This document shows, in pieces, positions 23,560 to 35,356 of a DNA stretch of 64,000 bases. The notes under the pieces are model-generated. The model did not search any database, was not told the DNA's origin, and saw nothing but the letters and a program-made list of their open reading frames with translations. The first letter of the stretch is position 1. Each line of letters starts with the position of its first letter. A program made the position numbers and the translations under genes. The DNA comes from Deinococcus multiflagellatus (GTDB taxonomy: Bacteria; Deinococcota; Deinococci; Deinococcales; Deinococcaceae), in NCBI RefSeq assembly GCF_020166415.1, contig NZ_JAIQXV010000001.1:496001-560000 (forward strand), written 5' to 3'.

Positions 23560-23584
23560 AATAGTTGAGTCTTTTCATCCATAA
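23560..23584 (+). promoter_or_regulatory. Upstream element of sat, copy 2
   Basis: AATAGTTGAGT is followed, 8 bases on, by CCATAA. It matches the element before the operon at 20105-20132 and lies 39 bases before the sat start. Confidence 0.5.
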
Positions 23585-23623
23585 CCCTCTGCCCCCACCC
23601 CTGCCCCCAAGGACGCCCCTGCC

Positions 23624-24793
<1,170 letters not shown>

Positions 24794-24805
24794 GGCGCCC
24801 GGGAA

Positions 24806-24836
24806 GCGGTGGGTGGGTTGACCCAGGACCCACCGC
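24806..24836 (+). terminator. Hairpin after sat
   Basis: A 9-bp stem GCGGTGGGT/ACCCACCGC has a 13-base loop and no T-tract. It could be a weak terminator or allow partial read-through into the transporter genes. Confidence 0.45.
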
Positions 24837-24885
24837 CCTCTCATGTCCCTGACGCGGCCTTAAGAAGCCCTCAAGGTGGGGCGGG

Positions 24886-24901
24886 TATGGTCACACGTGA
24901 C
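24886..24901 (+). promoter_or_regulatory. Promoter/operator of the sulfonate-type transporter
   Basis: A TATGGT -10 candidate (24886-24891) overlaps an inverted repeat GTCAC-AC-GTGAC (24890-24901). The gene starts 63 bases further on. Confidence 0.4.
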
Positions 24902-24964
24902 GGCCCGCCCCCCACCGTGAAATGCAGCATCTCTGAGAGCACCCAAGATTTCTGAGGAGGTTCC

Positions 24965-25915
24965 ATGACCCGACTTGCACTGACCGTTGCCCTGGCCTTC
25001 GCCCTGCCCAGCCTCGCCTCGGCCCAAGAGGCGCAGAGCGTGCGCCTGGGCTTTTTCCCGAACCTCACCCACGCCCCCGCCCTGGTGGGGCTGGAACGCG
25101 GCACCTTTCAAAAGGCGCTGGGCAAGGTCAAGCTGGAGCCCAAGGAGTTCGTTTCGGGCACCACGCTGACTGAAGCGTTCGCCGCCGGGCAGATTGATAT
25201 CGCCTACATTGGGCCAGGACCCGCCATCAACGCCATTGGGCGCGGCATGCCGGTGCAGATCATCGCCGGGGCCAGCGAGGCGGGCGCCGTGCTGGTGGCC
25301 CGCAAGGACAGCGCCATCAAGAGCTACAAGGACCTGGCCGGCAAGACCGTGGCGGTGCCCAGCCTGGGCAACACCCAGGACATCAGCCTGCGCCACATCC
25401 TGAACGAGAACGATCTGAAGTCCAAAGCGGACGGCGGCAACGTGACCATTACGCCCGTGGCCCCCGCCGACGTGATGGCGGCGTTTGCGGCCAAGCGCGT
25501 GGACGCCACCCTGGTGCCTGAACCGTGGGGCGCCGTTCTTGAGGCGCAGGGGCACCGCATCATCGGCACGGAAAAAACCGTGTGGCGGGGCGGCAACTAC
25601 CCCACCACCATCGTCATCGTGAATGCCAAGTTCGCCCAGGCCAACCCGGCGCTGGTCACCGCATTCCTCAAAGCGCACACCGACGCCGTGGCCTTTCTCA
25701 ACAAGAGCCCGGCGGCGGCCCAGGCGGCGGTGAACAAGCAGCTGCTGGCCCTGACGGGCGCCAAAATTGACCTGCGCGTGCTGCAGCGCGCCTTTGCCCG
25801 CACGCGCTTTACCACCGCGCTGGACCCGGCGGCCCTCAAGGAATACGCCGCCCTGAACGTGGAAGCCGGCTACGCCCGCAGCGCCCCGGACCTCACCCCG
25901 TTTCTTCGCAAGTGA
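24965..25915 (+). CDS. ABC transporter substrate-binding protein, SsuA/TauA type
   Basis: The product is 316 residues. A signal peptide ([20 protein letters not shown]) is followed by a type II periplasmic-binding fold of the sulfonate/nitrate/taurine group ([53 protein letters not shown]). Binding of sulfonate or another sulfur compound is inferred from its place behind the sulfate operon; nitrate or thiamine precursors cannot be excluded. GAGGAGG precedes the ATG. First gene of a three-gene transporter. Confidence 0.88.
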   Translation: MTRLALTVALAFALPSLASAQEAQSVRLGFFPNLTHAPALVGLERGTFQKALGKVKLEPKEFVSGTTLTEAFAAGQIDIAYIGPGPAINAIGRGMPVQIIAGASEAGAVLVARKDSAIKSYKDLAGKTVAVPSLGNTQDISLRHILNENDLKSKADGGNVTITPVAPADVMAAFAAKRVDATLVPEPWGAVLEAQGHRIIGTEKTVWRGGNYPTTIVIVNAKFAQANPALVTAFLKAHTDAVAFLNKSPAAAQAAVNKQLLALTGAKIDLRVLQRAFARTRFTTALDPAALKEYAALNVEAGYARSAPDLTPFLRK

Positions 25916-25924
25916 GGCCCGGAC

Positions 25925-26758
25925 ATGACCACCCTTGACCATGCGGGCCCTGCCCGCCCGGCGCGCGGCCCCTCGCGCTGGGTGGCGCTGGCCTGGCAAC
26001 TGCTGGGGCTCGTGCTGATTCTGGGCGTGTGGTGGCTGCTCACCGACGTGCTGAAGCTGTACCCGCCCTACGTGTTTCCGGGGCCCAAGGCGGTCTGGAC
26101 CGAAATCAGCTACGGGCTGTGGGGCAGCGGCCCGCAGGACGGCAAACTGCTGTCGGCCATCGGCGGCAGCCTGCGCCGAATGCTGACCGGCTACCTGATC
26201 GCGGTGGCGCTGGGGGTGCTGGTGGGCCTGCTGATGGGCGCGTGGCGGCCCCTGCGCACCACCCTGGGCGCGTACCTGACTGGCATTCAGAGCGTGCCCA
26301 GCATCGCCTTTGTGCCGTTCGCCATTCTGTTTTTCGGTCTGAACGAACGTGCCGCGCTGGCCGTGGTGATTCTGGAAGGGTTCATTCCCATGGCCCTGGC
26401 GGTGTCCGGCGCGCTGCTGAACGTGCCGCCCGCCCTGCGCGTGGCGGGGCGCACGCTGGGCGCAAACGCGCTGGGCCTGACCCTGCGGGTGCTGCTGCCC
26501 GCCTCGCTGCCCAACATCCTGACCGGGCTGCGCACCGCCTGGAGCTTTGCGTGGCGGGCCCTGGTGGGCGGGGAACTCCTGATTGGCGGGGTCGCCAGCT
26601 TGGGCGAGCAGCTGGAGGTGGGCCGCAACACGGCCAACGTGGCGCTGGTGCTGGCCACCATCATCATCATTGGCCTCATTGGCGGCCTGTTTGACGCCCT
26701 GCTGCGCACCTTCGAGGGCCGGGTGCGCCGCGACTACGGCCTGGAGGTGCCACAATGA
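25925..26758 (+). CDS. ABC transporter permease, SsuC type
   Basis: The product is 277 residues with about six membrane segments. The coupling-helix EAA motif lies in [29 protein letters not shown]. It starts 9 bases after the binding-protein gene, and its stop overlaps the ATPase start (ATGA). It moves the substrate across the cytoplasmic membrane together with its neighbours. Confidence 0.9.
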   Translation: MTTLDHAGPARPARGPSRWVALAWQLLGLVLILGVWWLLTDVLKLYPPYVFPGPKAVWTEISYGLWGSGPQDGKLLSAIGGSLRRMLTGYLIAVALGVLVGLLMGAWRPLRTTLGAYLTGIQSVPSIAFVPFAILFFGLNERAALAVVILEGFIPMALAVSGALLNVPPALRVAGRTLGANALGLTLRVLLPASLPNILTGLRTAWSFAWRALVGGELLIGGVASLGEQLEVGRNTANVALVLATIIIIGLIGGLFDALLRTFEGRVRRDYGLEVPQ

Positions 26759-27507
26759 CCACCATCATGAACGCTGCCGGGCCTGCTGCCGCTTCTGCCG
26801 CCGCGCGCGGTGGGGCTCCCCTGACGCTGGACAGCGTGACCTACCGCTACCACGGCCGCAAAGCCACCGGCGCCGGGGTGGGGCCGCTGAACCTGCATGT
26901 GGCGGCCGGCGAATTCCTGTGCGTGGTGGGCCCGTCGGGCAGCGGCAAAAGCACGCTGCTGTCGCTGCTGGCGGGCTTTCTGCGCCCACAGACCGGGCAG
27001 ATCACCCTGGGCGGCGAAACCATCCGGGGGCCCCACCCGCGCCTGACGCTGGTACAGCAGGAACCCGCGCTGTTTCCATGGCTGACCGTGGCGGGCAACG
27101 TGGCCTTTGGTCTGCGCGCCGGTCCCCGCGCCGAACGCCAGAGCCGCGTGGCCGACGCCCTGCGGCAGGTGGGCCTCGCCGGCTACGAGGGCCGGCGCCC
27201 CCATGAACTCTCGGGCGGGCAGCGCCAGCGGGTGGCCCTGGCCCGCGCCCTGGTCACGCGCCCAGGCCTGCTGCTGCTGGACGAACCCTTCAGCGCCCTG
27301 GACCACGCCACCCGCACTGCCCTGGCCGACGAACTGCTGACCCTCTGGCGCCAGTCCGGCGTGACGGTGGTGTTCGTGACCCACCAGCTGGACGAGGCCC
27401 TGCACCTGGGCCAGCGCATCGTGGCCCTGCGCGACGGCGAGGTGGCCCTGGACGCCCCCGCCAGCCAGACCAGCGTGAAGGAGTTGCAGAGCCTGCTGCG
27501 GGTGTAA
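26755..27507 (+). CDS. ABC transporter ATP-binding protein, SsuB type
   Basis: The product is 250 residues. It shows Walker A ([13 protein letters not shown]), the Q-loop ([14 protein letters not shown]), signature ([15 protein letters not shown]), Walker B ([12 protein letters not shown]) and the H-loop ([12 protein letters not shown]). It drives the permease encoded just upstream. Last gene of the operon; a strong terminator follows 12 bases later. Confidence 0.93.
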   Translation: MTTIMNAAGPAAASAAARGGAPLTLDSVTYRYHGRKATGAGVGPLNLHVAAGEFLCVVGPSGSGKSTLLSLLAGFLRPQTGQITLGGETIRGPHPRLTLVQQEPALFPWLTVAGNVAFGLRAGPRAERQSRVADALRQVGLAGYEGRRPHELSGGQRQRVALARALVTRPGLLLLDEPFSALDHATRTALADELLTLWRQSGVTVVFVTHQLDEALHLGQRIVALRDGEVALDAPASQTSVKELQSLLRV

Positions 27508-27518
27508 AACGGCTTCCG

Positions 27519-27549
27519 AAAAATTCCGTCACACCTGACGGAATTTTTT
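27519..27549. terminator. Strong bidirectional terminator
   Basis: A perfect stem AAAAATTCCGTC/GACGGAATTTTTT (27519-27530, 27537-27549) has a 6-base loop and a T-tract on both strands. Confidence 0.92.
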
Positions 27550-27571
27550 CGACCAGAGGGAGAGGGAAAAA

Positions 27572-27664
27572 ATACGGATGTCCGGGAATTGGGCTGGCAC
27601 AGCGCCACAGGCGGGGAACATCCAGTTCTTTTCTGGATGTTCCGGAAATGGACGGAATCCGTAT
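27572..27664. repeat. Nested inverted repeats, possible small mobile or SNR-type element
   Basis: The outer arms ATACGGAT/ATCCGTAT (27572-27579, 27657-27664) enclose a perfect 11-bp inner stem GGAACATCCAG/CTGGATGTTCC (27615-27625, 27633-27643). GACGGAAT is repeated here and in the terminator just upstream. No coding potential. The layout is like a miniature inverted-repeat element or a Deinococcus small noncoding repeat; copies elsewhere cannot be checked here. Confidence 0.4.
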
Positions 27665-27684
27665 AAAGCCCTACAGCTCCGCTT

Positions 27685-28323
27685 TCAAGGCCCGCCCCTC
27701 CGGCGGGCTTTCAGCTGGTCCGACAGCGCGGTTCGGCCGGAACGCGCTTCATAGTCACGCAGGGGCGGCGTGAGGCTCAGGTCTGCGTTGATTATCTGGG
27801 CGCCCCAGCAGAGGTGCGCCGCATACGCCTGGCCGTGCCCGAAAGCCAGCAGGGTCAGCATGGCCTGAACGTGGCCCAGGCCATCGGGGGTGCTGTCATC
27901 CGCCAGCGCCAGCTGTGTGGGCAAGGTCTGCGCCAGACCGGCCAGGGCCTGCTTGTACTTCCGGGTCACTGCTGCTGACACTTCCAAGGGGACCGGGCAG
28001 GTGTTCCCTGCTGTCCTGGAACATTCGATCAGGGCCAGCAGGACATACAGCTCGCCGTGGTACAGCTGCGGAAAGCGCCCGATCATCTCGCACCAGACGG
28101 GCACAGCCACTAGGGTCGCCGGGTAGACCGTGCCCTGATGCCAGATCTGACGCCAGACCCGTTCGTACAGCGGCACCTCTTCCTCGGTGAAGAACCCGCT
28201 CCGCGCAGAGAATCCATACTCGCCCGGCCCGAGCCCAAGCATAGCCAGCAGCCACTGGGCCAGCCGGGGATCGCCGTGGCACGACTGACCCAGGAGTCGC
28301 TGCTCTTCCGGCGTGAACGTCAC
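27685..28323 (-). CDS. Protein of unknown function
   Basis: The product is 212 residues, probably mostly helical and cytoplasmic (no signal peptide or membrane segment). It has three Cys, among them [10 protein letters not shown] and AHLCWGAQI. No family recognised. GTG at 28323 has TAAGCT 6 bases upstream, giving a leaderless transcript. It is a single gene between the repeat cluster and the MATE exporter. Confidence 0.6.
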   Translation of the reverse strand: MTFTPEEQRLLGQSCHGDPRLAQWLLAMLGLGPGEYGFSARSGFFTEEEVPLYERVWRQIWHQGTVYPATLVAVPVWCEMIGRFPQLYHGELYVLLALIECSRTAGNTCPVPLEVSAAVTRKYKQALAGLAQTLPTQLALADDSTPDGLGHVQAMLTLLAFGHGQAYAAHLCWGAQIINADLSLTPPLRDYEARSGRTALSDQLKARRRGGP

Positions 28324-28329
28324 TGCCTG

Positions 28330-28335
28330 AGCTTA
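28330..28335 (-). promoter_or_regulatory. -10 hexamer TAAGCT, leaderless
   Basis: TAAGCT ends 6 bases before the GTG at 28323. Confidence 0.55.
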
Positions 28336-28363
28336 CCTGTCGCTCAGGGGGTTGGCCCACTGC

Positions 28364-29770
28364 TCAGTGGGCGGCCACAGCCTCTTTCCCCATCTGCTCC
28401 TGCGCCAGCCGCTCCCAGTTCACGCGGCGCAGGCGCCATTCAAAGATCGCCACTTTTACCAGTTCCTCGGCGCTGCGGCCCAGGAAGACGCCCCAGACGC
28501 CCAGCGGCGTGAACAGCCCCAGCCAGATCGCCAGCGGTAGCCCCACCACAAAGGCGCCCACCACGTCGCCCAGAATCACGCCCCGGCCATCGGCGGCGCC
28601 CGGCAGCACCCCGCCGCCAATGATCATGTTGCGCACCTTGGCCACCTGGGTCACCGCGCTGATCAGCACGCCGACCAGGGCAATGTGGTGCACCTCGGCG
28701 CCCACGCGGGGAAAGAGGGGCGGCACCAGCAGGGCGCTGAGGGCGAACAGCAGGCCAAAGCTGGCACCCGTCAGCAGGCCCGCGCGGCCAATGCGGCCCA
28801 GCCACAGGCGCGCGCCCGCCGCGTCGCCCGCCCCCAGGGCGCGGCTGGTAAACACGGTGGCCGCGCTCATCAGGCCGAACGAGCCCACGATAAAAATGCC
28901 CTCCAGCGTGCCCACAATCTGGCTGGCCGCCAGCGCGGCGGTGCCCACCCGGGCGAACACGGCGGCGTACAGAAAGCCCCCCAGGCTCCAGGCAAACTCG
29001 GTAAAGGCCAGCGGCGCGCTGATGCTCAGCAGCGGGCCCGTGATGGTGCGCCACGCCGCGCGGGCGGGCAGGGCCAGGGCCGCCAGCTGCCGGGGACCGT
29101 AAATCTGATAGGCCAGCAGCGCCACCTTCAGCACGTTGGCGATCACCAGCGCCCACGCCGCGCCCACCACGCCCAGCTGGGGCAGCGGCCCCACGCCGAA
29201 CACCAGCCCGTAGGCCACCAGACTTTCCACGATCACGGTGATCACGGTCGCCACCAGCGGCGTGCGGGCGTGCCCCAACGAGCGCAGAGCCCCACTGAGA
29301 ATCCAGGCGAGGCTGCCGGGAATCAGCGCCAGCATGGCCACCTGCATGTAGGGCGTGGCGGCCAGGGTCACGGCCTCTTCCCCACCGGCAAGGCGCAGCA
29401 GCGGCCCAGCCAGCCCCACCACCGGCACGGTCAGCAGCAGGGCCAGCACCCCCCCGGTCAAGACGCTCAGGGTCAGGGTCTGGTTGACCCCAGGGCGGTC
29501 GCCGGCCCCCCAGCGGCGGGCCACCAGAATGCTGGTGCTGCTGCCCAGGGCGCCCAGCGTGACAAAGAACAGAAAGCTGAGGCTGCCCGCCAGCCCCACC
29601 GCCGCCACCGCCACGGCCCCGAGAGCCCCCACGATGACCTGGTTCACGAAGGTCAGCACCAGCTGAATAACCATTTCCAGACTGACAGGAACAGCGAGGT
29701 CGGCGATCTGCCGCGCCGGGCTCTTGATCGATTCAGAAGGGGACGGATTCAGGGCGGCTCCGGCAGACAT
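28364..29770 (-). CDS. MATE family efflux transporter
   Basis: The product is 468 residues with twelve predicted membrane segments in two homologous halves ([19 protein letters not shown] in TM1; [19 protein letters not shown] in TM7). MATE proteins export cationic drugs or metabolites in exchange for Na+ or H+. I chose ATG 29770 ([11 protein letters not shown]) because TAAGGT lies exactly 7 bases upstream; a GTG at 29779 would overlap that -10 box. The substrate is unknown. Confidence 0.9.
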   Translation of the reverse strand: MSAGAALNPSPSESIKSPARQIADLAVPVSLEMVIQLVLTFVNQVIVGALGAVAVAAVGLAGSLSFLFFVTLGALGSSTSILVARRWGAGDRPGVNQTLTLSVLTGGVLALLLTVPVVGLAGPLLRLAGGEEAVTLAATPYMQVAMLALIPGSLAWILSGALRSLGHARTPLVATVITVIVESLVAYGLVFGVGPLPQLGVVGAAWALVIANVLKVALLAYQIYGPRQLAALALPARAAWRTITGPLLSISAPLAFTEFAWSLGGFLYAAVFARVGTAALAASQIVGTLEGIFIVGSFGLMSAATVFTSRALGAGDAAGARLWLGRIGRAGLLTGASFGLLFALSALLVPPLFPRVGAEVHHIALVGVLISAVTQVAKVRNMIIGGGVLPGAADGRGVILGDVVGAFVVGLPLAIWLGLFTPLGVWGVFLGRSAEELVKVAIFEWRLRRVNWERLAQEQMGKEAVAAH

Positions 29771-29777
29771 GCCGCCC

Positions 29778-29783
29778 ACCTTA
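29778..29783 (-). promoter_or_regulatory. -10 hexamer TAAGGT, leaderless
   Basis: TAAGGT ends 7 bases before the ATG at 29770 and settles the start. Confidence 0.6.
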
Positions 29784-29841
29784 CACCGCGCTCGCCCGGG
29801 GCTGGTCAGCCAAATGGCACATTGACCGGCAAAGACGGTGA

Positions 29842-31119
<1,278 letters not shown>

Positions 31120-31952
31120 TACGGGACTGAAGTGATGCCACACCCGTCCGAGCCACGCGGTGGCCCCCTCACCCTTCCGTCGCTCCGCTCCTCCTTCTCT
31201 CTCCCACCAGGGGAGAGGGGAACACAGCAAGCGATCAGAAGAGAAGCCAGTCATGTTCAGCCCGTATGAGCCAGAAGAGCTGTAGCAGCGCCGCACCGCT
31301 GGGCGTGACCCCCAGTGAGGCGGGACAAGAGTAGAACAATCCCCCTACACCGCATCTGAGCTTTTGAAAGTAGAACCCTCTGGGCCGCACCAAGACCCCT
31401 TGCCCCCGCACCGCCCAAGTCCAGACGAGGCCGTCGTGCGCGCAGCGCGCGGGCCATTGCGCTGGGGCGAAGGATGGCGTCGAGGCCGGACACGTCAATT
31501 GGTCGAGCAACCGCAGCCAACGTCAGTAGAAACTCTTGCCCAGCGCAGCGCTGCTCCCCCTGCCCCTCTGGGGTAGGGGGCTGGGGGGTGGGGCCTACGA
31601 CACAGAGCTACAACCACCACACCATCACCCGCCTCCCCCCCGACCTCCTCTTCCTGGCCCTTCCCCGCACCCGCACCCTTCCCAAAGGCGGCGTAACACT
31701 GGCAAAACCCCTATTTCCAGCCCCACCCGGCCTGGATGCTCACCCAGGCCGCCCTAACCCGCTCAAGCGGAGAAGAACTGTTCCCGCCGACACGGCCGCC
31801 GGATGACCGCGCGGCCATTCCCCTCCAGGCCGATTCGTGCGCGCCAGCCGAGTGCTGCAGCCGGGCCGGCCAGCAGCGCTCTGACTGCGGCCCCAGAGCA
31901 CCCGTCAAGACCTGCGCGCCATATAGAAAGCCATTTCCGCAAGAATCACGCC
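31120..31952. other. Long intergenic region, no supported gene
   Basis: There are 833 bases without a credible gene. Short frames on both strands lack start signals and protein-like composition. It contains simple inverted repeats (CTCTCCC/GGGAGAG near 31200; CCCCCT/AGGGGG near 31560), which probably mark decayed or processed intergenic elements. Promoters of the next gene must lie at its right end, but none stands out. Confidence 0.5.
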
Positions 31953-32780
31953 ATGAGCGTCTCCCACCCCTCGCCCCAGCCCCCCACGCTCTGCCGCGTC
32001 TTTGCCGAACCCGGCGGCCAGGGCGGCAAGCGGGTCGCCGTGTTTCTGTCCCCAGTGGCCGATCCCCAGACCGCTGCAGCCCGCAGTGGCGCTCCCCTGA
32101 GCGTCTTCGTGGAGGCAGCCGACCTCGCCCTGGTCCACCTGCGCGTCTTCACGCCCACGCAGGAGAAAGGCAGTTCGGACAGCGCTGCCCTGGCCGCGTT
32201 GAGCGCCCTGCACGCCCGGTCCCCCCTGAGCGATCTGCTGACTGTGGTGCAAGGGGCAGGCCCCGGCGCCGAGGAGCAGAGCGCGCAGCTGTGCGGCGGC
32301 GAATGGCTGCTGCGCCAGGGTGAGGTGACGACGGCACCCGTGGCCGCCGACCTGGCCCCCCTGGGCCTGGCTGGCCTGGACGCCTGGGTGGCCAGCACCG
32401 GCCGCCCCAATCTGGTGGTGGGCCTGCCCAGCCTGTCGGCCCTGGAGGCCTTTATCCCGGATGACCACCGCGTGGCTGCCGTGAACCTCGCCACCGGCAC
32501 CACCGGGCTGATGCTGTTTGCGCCGGGCGGACCGGGCCGTATCCAGGTCAGTTTCCGCGCCTTCGGCCCCCTGAAAGGCTTTGCCGAGGACGCCGCCAGC
32601 AGCAACATGCTGGCCTGCCTGACCGGGGTTCTGGCGAGTGGCGGCCAGCTCTCCCCCGATACCACCCTGCTGCGCGCGGCCCAGTGCAAACCCGGCCAGC
32701 CGGCCCGCCTGAGCGCCCAGTTCGCCGCAACAGCCAGCGGCACAGAGGTCTGGGTGGGGGGCCGGGTTGAAGCGTTGTAG
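31953..32780 (+). CDS. PhzF-family isomerase/epimerase-like protein
   Basis: The product is 275 residues in the PhzF (diaminopimelate-epimerase-like) fold. The N-terminal RVFAEPGGQGGKRVAVFLS takes the place of the usual GNPxAV turn, and the second-half motif VSFRAFGPLKGFAEDAASSNM replaces the canonical EDPATGSA. The usual catalytic Glu is not obvious after the first turn, so activity may differ from phenazine-type isomerases. ATG 31953 was chosen because homology begins there. Monocistronic. Confidence 0.7.
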   Translation: MSVSHPSPQPPTLCRVFAEPGGQGGKRVAVFLSPVADPQTAAARSGAPLSVFVEAADLALVHLRVFTPTQEKGSSDSAALAALSALHARSPLSDLLTVVQGAGPGAEEQSAQLCGGEWLLRQGEVTTAPVAADLAPLGLAGLDAWVASTGRPNLVVGLPSLSALEAFIPDDHRVAAVNLATGTTGLMLFAPGGPGRIQVSFRAFGPLKGFAEDAASSNMLACLTGVLASGGQLSPDTTLLRAAQCKPGQPARLSAQFAATASGTEVWVGGRVEAL

Positions 32781-33113
32781 CCAGCTTCTGTGCACGCCTT
32801 CCCTGGCCTTGGTGTGAGGAGAGGCTCTGTTCTTTCAGGCATACCTCGAAACGTCTGCCATCAGCCCCAATGCGAACGGCCGCAGAATGCCTCAAGCTGC
32901 TTCTGGCCACCATTCGCCTGCCCATCACCGTTTCGCGTGGCAAGCCCCCTCGCAGCACGCCAATAAAGCAGCCCGCCTCGGTTCAGGCGGGCTGACTTCA
33001 TGGCTTTGTCCTGCCCGTCATTGCCGCTGGCCTCTCCAGCGCCAGAGATTCATTCACCCGGCGCGGCTATGAAAGACCCTTGACGTCCTTTTCCTCCCAG
33101 ACTCGGCCTGGGC
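32781..33113. other. Intergenic region with terminator
   Basis: It lies between converging genes. The only clear feature is the hairpin at 32970-32993. Confidence 0.5.
32970..32993 (+). terminator. Rho-independent terminator
   Basis: A perfect 9-bp stem AGCCCGCCT/AGGCGGGCT has a CGGTTC loop, with AATAA upstream (T-rich on the minus strand) and GACTTC downstream. It may serve both convergent genes. Confidence 0.65.
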
Positions 33114-34076
33114 TCAGAAGGCGTCGCCCACAGCAAACTGCACGTCCACCCGGTTCAGACCCGCCGCGCCTGGGTTGGCGGGCTCTGTGCGGGGCATCAC
33201 GGAGAGGGTGGCGCGGCGCTCGCGGCCGCCCTGACGCGCCGTGAGTGCGACTGTCCACAGGCCCTCGGTGCTGCGCTTTGTAGTGGCCGGCACCCAACCC
33301 TGGGCCCGGAGCGCACCCAGGTAGTGGTCCAGGACCGTAACGGGCGCCTGCGCCGTGCGAACTGTGGCGTAGGTGGAATACGAAGACTCGCCAAAGCTGC
33401 TGCCGGCTGGGCTCACGCGGGCGCCAGCCGGAGCGGGCAAGGAGGGCAGCACGAGGCCGGTGGCGCGCAGCGCCGCGAGAGGATCACGGGACGGCACACC
33501 CCGGCCCGGCGAGAAGTAGTTCTGATAGGCCGGGTCGGTCCACTCCAGGCTGGCCGGGCAGAGGGCGCTCATGCCCGCGAACGTATAGAAGCTGTACACC
33601 ACCTGACTGCCCCCGGGCACCGCACTGGCCGACACCGTCAGGGCCCCAGGGACCCCTGGTTTGCACTGGGGCCTGACGCTGGTTGTCGCCGCTTCAGCGG
33701 TGCTGAGGGCGAAGACCCGATCTCCTTCAGGGGTGTCTTCATACTGGGCACGCCACCCTTCGGCCGACAGGGCCTTGTTGGCGGCCAGCTGCGCCGCCTC
33801 AGGCGTGGCCGCGCTGCGAACCACCACCAACATGGTGTCAGGCCTCACGACCGAACCCAACAGGTTCTGTCCGGGCAGGGTCGGCAGCCGGAAAGGCACT
33901 GCGCTCGGAAGCTGCCCGGGCCGGAAGGCGTCGGCCGCACTCACGCCGGCCGCGGCCAGCAGCAGGGCGCGCTCGCCTTCCGTCAGGCGCGAGAACAGGT
34001 CTGACCCTGCCGGCTGCGCCAGCGCGCTGCCCGCCAGAAGAAGACCCAGAGAGAATGCCCGCAGAGAAAAGGTCAT
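33114..34076 (-). CDS. Secreted protein of unknown function
   Basis: The product is 320 residues with a signal peptide (MTFSLRAFSLGLLLAGSALA). The C-terminal half has a repeating alpha/beta pattern (DHYLGALRAQGWVPATTK, then WTVALTARQGG), and the middle has two Cys (RPQCKP, SALCPASL). No family recognised. ATG 34076 is chosen because the signal peptide starts there; the frame continues antisense through rlmN. TACAGT lies 5 bases upstream. Divergent from rlmN. Confidence 0.7.
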   Translation of the reverse strand: MTFSLRAFSLGLLLAGSALAQPAGSDLFSRLTEGERALLLAAAGVSAADAFRPGQLPSAVPFRLPTLPGQNLLGSVVRPDTMLVVVRSAATPEAAQLAANKALSAEGWRAQYEDTPEGDRVFALSTAEAATTSVRPQCKPGVPGALTVSASAVPGGSQVVYSFYTFAGMSALCPASLEWTDPAYQNYFSPGRGVPSRDPLAALRATGLVLPSLPAPAGARVSPAGSSFGESSYSTYATVRTAQAPVTVLDHYLGALRAQGWVPATTKRSTEGLWTVALTARQGGRERRATLSVMPRTEPANPGAAGLNRVDVQFAVGDAF

Positions 34077-34081
34077 GCCGC

Positions 34082-34087
34082 ACTGTA
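34082..34087 (-). promoter_or_regulatory. -10 hexamer TACAGT, leaderless
   Basis: TACAGT ends 5 bases before the ATG at 34076. Confidence 0.45.
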
Positions 34088-34234
34088 GGTGGTGCCCGGA
34101 CGGGATGCGAGCGAACTTGCGGCCTCGGCCAAGACGTTCCTGGTGTCCCGGTGCCTCCAAACGTGCAGGGAGCCTCCACACGTCGACCGCCCTTTCTCCG
34201 CAGGACTTCACGGAATTCCCACCTCCGCCCACCG

Positions 34235-34240
34235 TACACT
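34235..34240 (+). promoter_or_regulatory. -10 hexamer TACACT, leaderless rlmN
   Basis: TACACT ends 7 bases before the ATG at 34248. No Shine-Dalgarno is present. Confidence 0.55.
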
Positions 34241-34247
34241 TGGTCAC

Positions 34248-35279
34248 ATGGAGTTTCTGCTTGACCTTCACCCCGACGCCTACCCCCTGGAGGGATTTCG
34301 GCGCCGGCAGCTGCTCGACTGGGTCTTCGGGCAGGGCGTGGGCACCTTCGAGGCCATGACCAACCTGCCGGCCGGCCTCCGGGCGGAACTGGCCGAGAAG
34401 TACCACCTCAACCCTTTCAAGCTCATCGAAACCGTGCGCAGCGCCGACGGCAGCGTGAAATATCTGTTCACCCTGCAAGACGGCCGCCAGATGGAAGCCG
34501 TGTACATGCCCTACCTGGACCGCAAGACCATCTGCGTCTCCACCATGGTGGGCTGCCCGGCCAAGTGCGCGTTCTGCGCGACCGGCGCCATGGGCTTTGG
34601 CCGCAACCTCACCCCGGGCGAGATCGTGGCGCAGGTGCTGGCGGTGGCGGGCGGCGAGGGCATCGCCCCGCGCGAGATTCGCAACCTCGTGTTCATGGGG
34701 ATGGGCGAGGCCATGCTGAACTACGACCACACCATGCTGGCCGCGCGCATCCTGCTGCACCCCCAGGCCCTGGGCATGAGCAAGCGCCGCGTGACCCTGT
34801 CCACCGTGGGCATCGCCAAGGGCATTCGCCGCCTGGCCGCCGAGGACGACCTGGGCATCAAACTGGCGATCAGCCTGCACGCCCCAGATGAAGAGACCCG
34901 GCGCCGCATCATTCCCACCGGGCAGGTGAATTCCATTGAAGAGATCATGGCCGCCGCCCACGACTATCAGGCGGTGACGGGCCGGCGCATCACCATGGAA
35001 TACACCATGCTGCGCGGGGTAAACGACCACCCCTGGCAGGCCGAGCTGCTCGCCGAGTTGCTGCGCGGTCTCGTCAGCCATGTGAACCTGATTCCCATGA
35101 ACCCCTGGGCCGGCTCGGGCTTTGAAAGCAGCACGGAAGAGCAGATTCAGACCTTCTACGACATCTTGCAGGACCGGGGGGTGGACGTCAGCGTGCGCCG
35201 CTCACGTGGGCGGGATGCGGGCGCGGCCTGCGGCCAGTTGGCCCTGAAGCGGCCCCAGGCCGTGACCGGCGCCGCCTGA
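34248..35279 (+). CDS. rlmN: Dual-specificity 23S rRNA/tRNA adenine-C2 methyltransferase RlmN
   Basis: The product is 343 residues. The radical SAM cluster motif is Cys103-x3-Cys107-x2-Cys110 (CPAKCAFC), and the methyl-carrying Cys328 lies in [13 protein letters not shown]. RlmN methylates C2 of A2503 in 23S rRNA and A37 in some tRNAs. ATG 34248 fits the family start ([12 protein letters not shown]) and the leaderless promoter; the frame is open upstream to 34089 but that part encodes nothing family-like. Confidence 0.95.
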   Translation: MEFLLDLHPDAYPLEGFRRRQLLDWVFGQGVGTFEAMTNLPAGLRAELAEKYHLNPFKLIETVRSADGSVKYLFTLQDGRQMEAVYMPYLDRKTICVSTMVGCPAKCAFCATGAMGFGRNLTPGEIVAQVLAVAGGEGIAPREIRNLVFMGMGEAMLNYDHTMLAARILLHPQALGMSKRRVTLSTVGIAKGIRRLAAEDDLGIKLAISLHAPDEETRRRIIPTGQVNSIEEIMAAAHDYQAVTGRRITMEYTMLRGVNDHPWQAELLAELLRGLVSHVNLIPMNPWAGSGFESSTEEQIQTFYDILQDRGVDVSVRRSRGRDAGAACGQLALKRPQAVTGAA

Positions 35280-35356
35280 AGGTCCGTCACACATGAGTAA
35301 GGGTTCCGAGAGACGTTAATGCTAGGCTACGGGCGTTTTCCGCACATCAGGAGGCC

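Noticed and set aside
31235..31510. Minus-strand frame in the long intergenic region
   Set aside because: No RBS, no leaderless -10 and no protein-like pattern.
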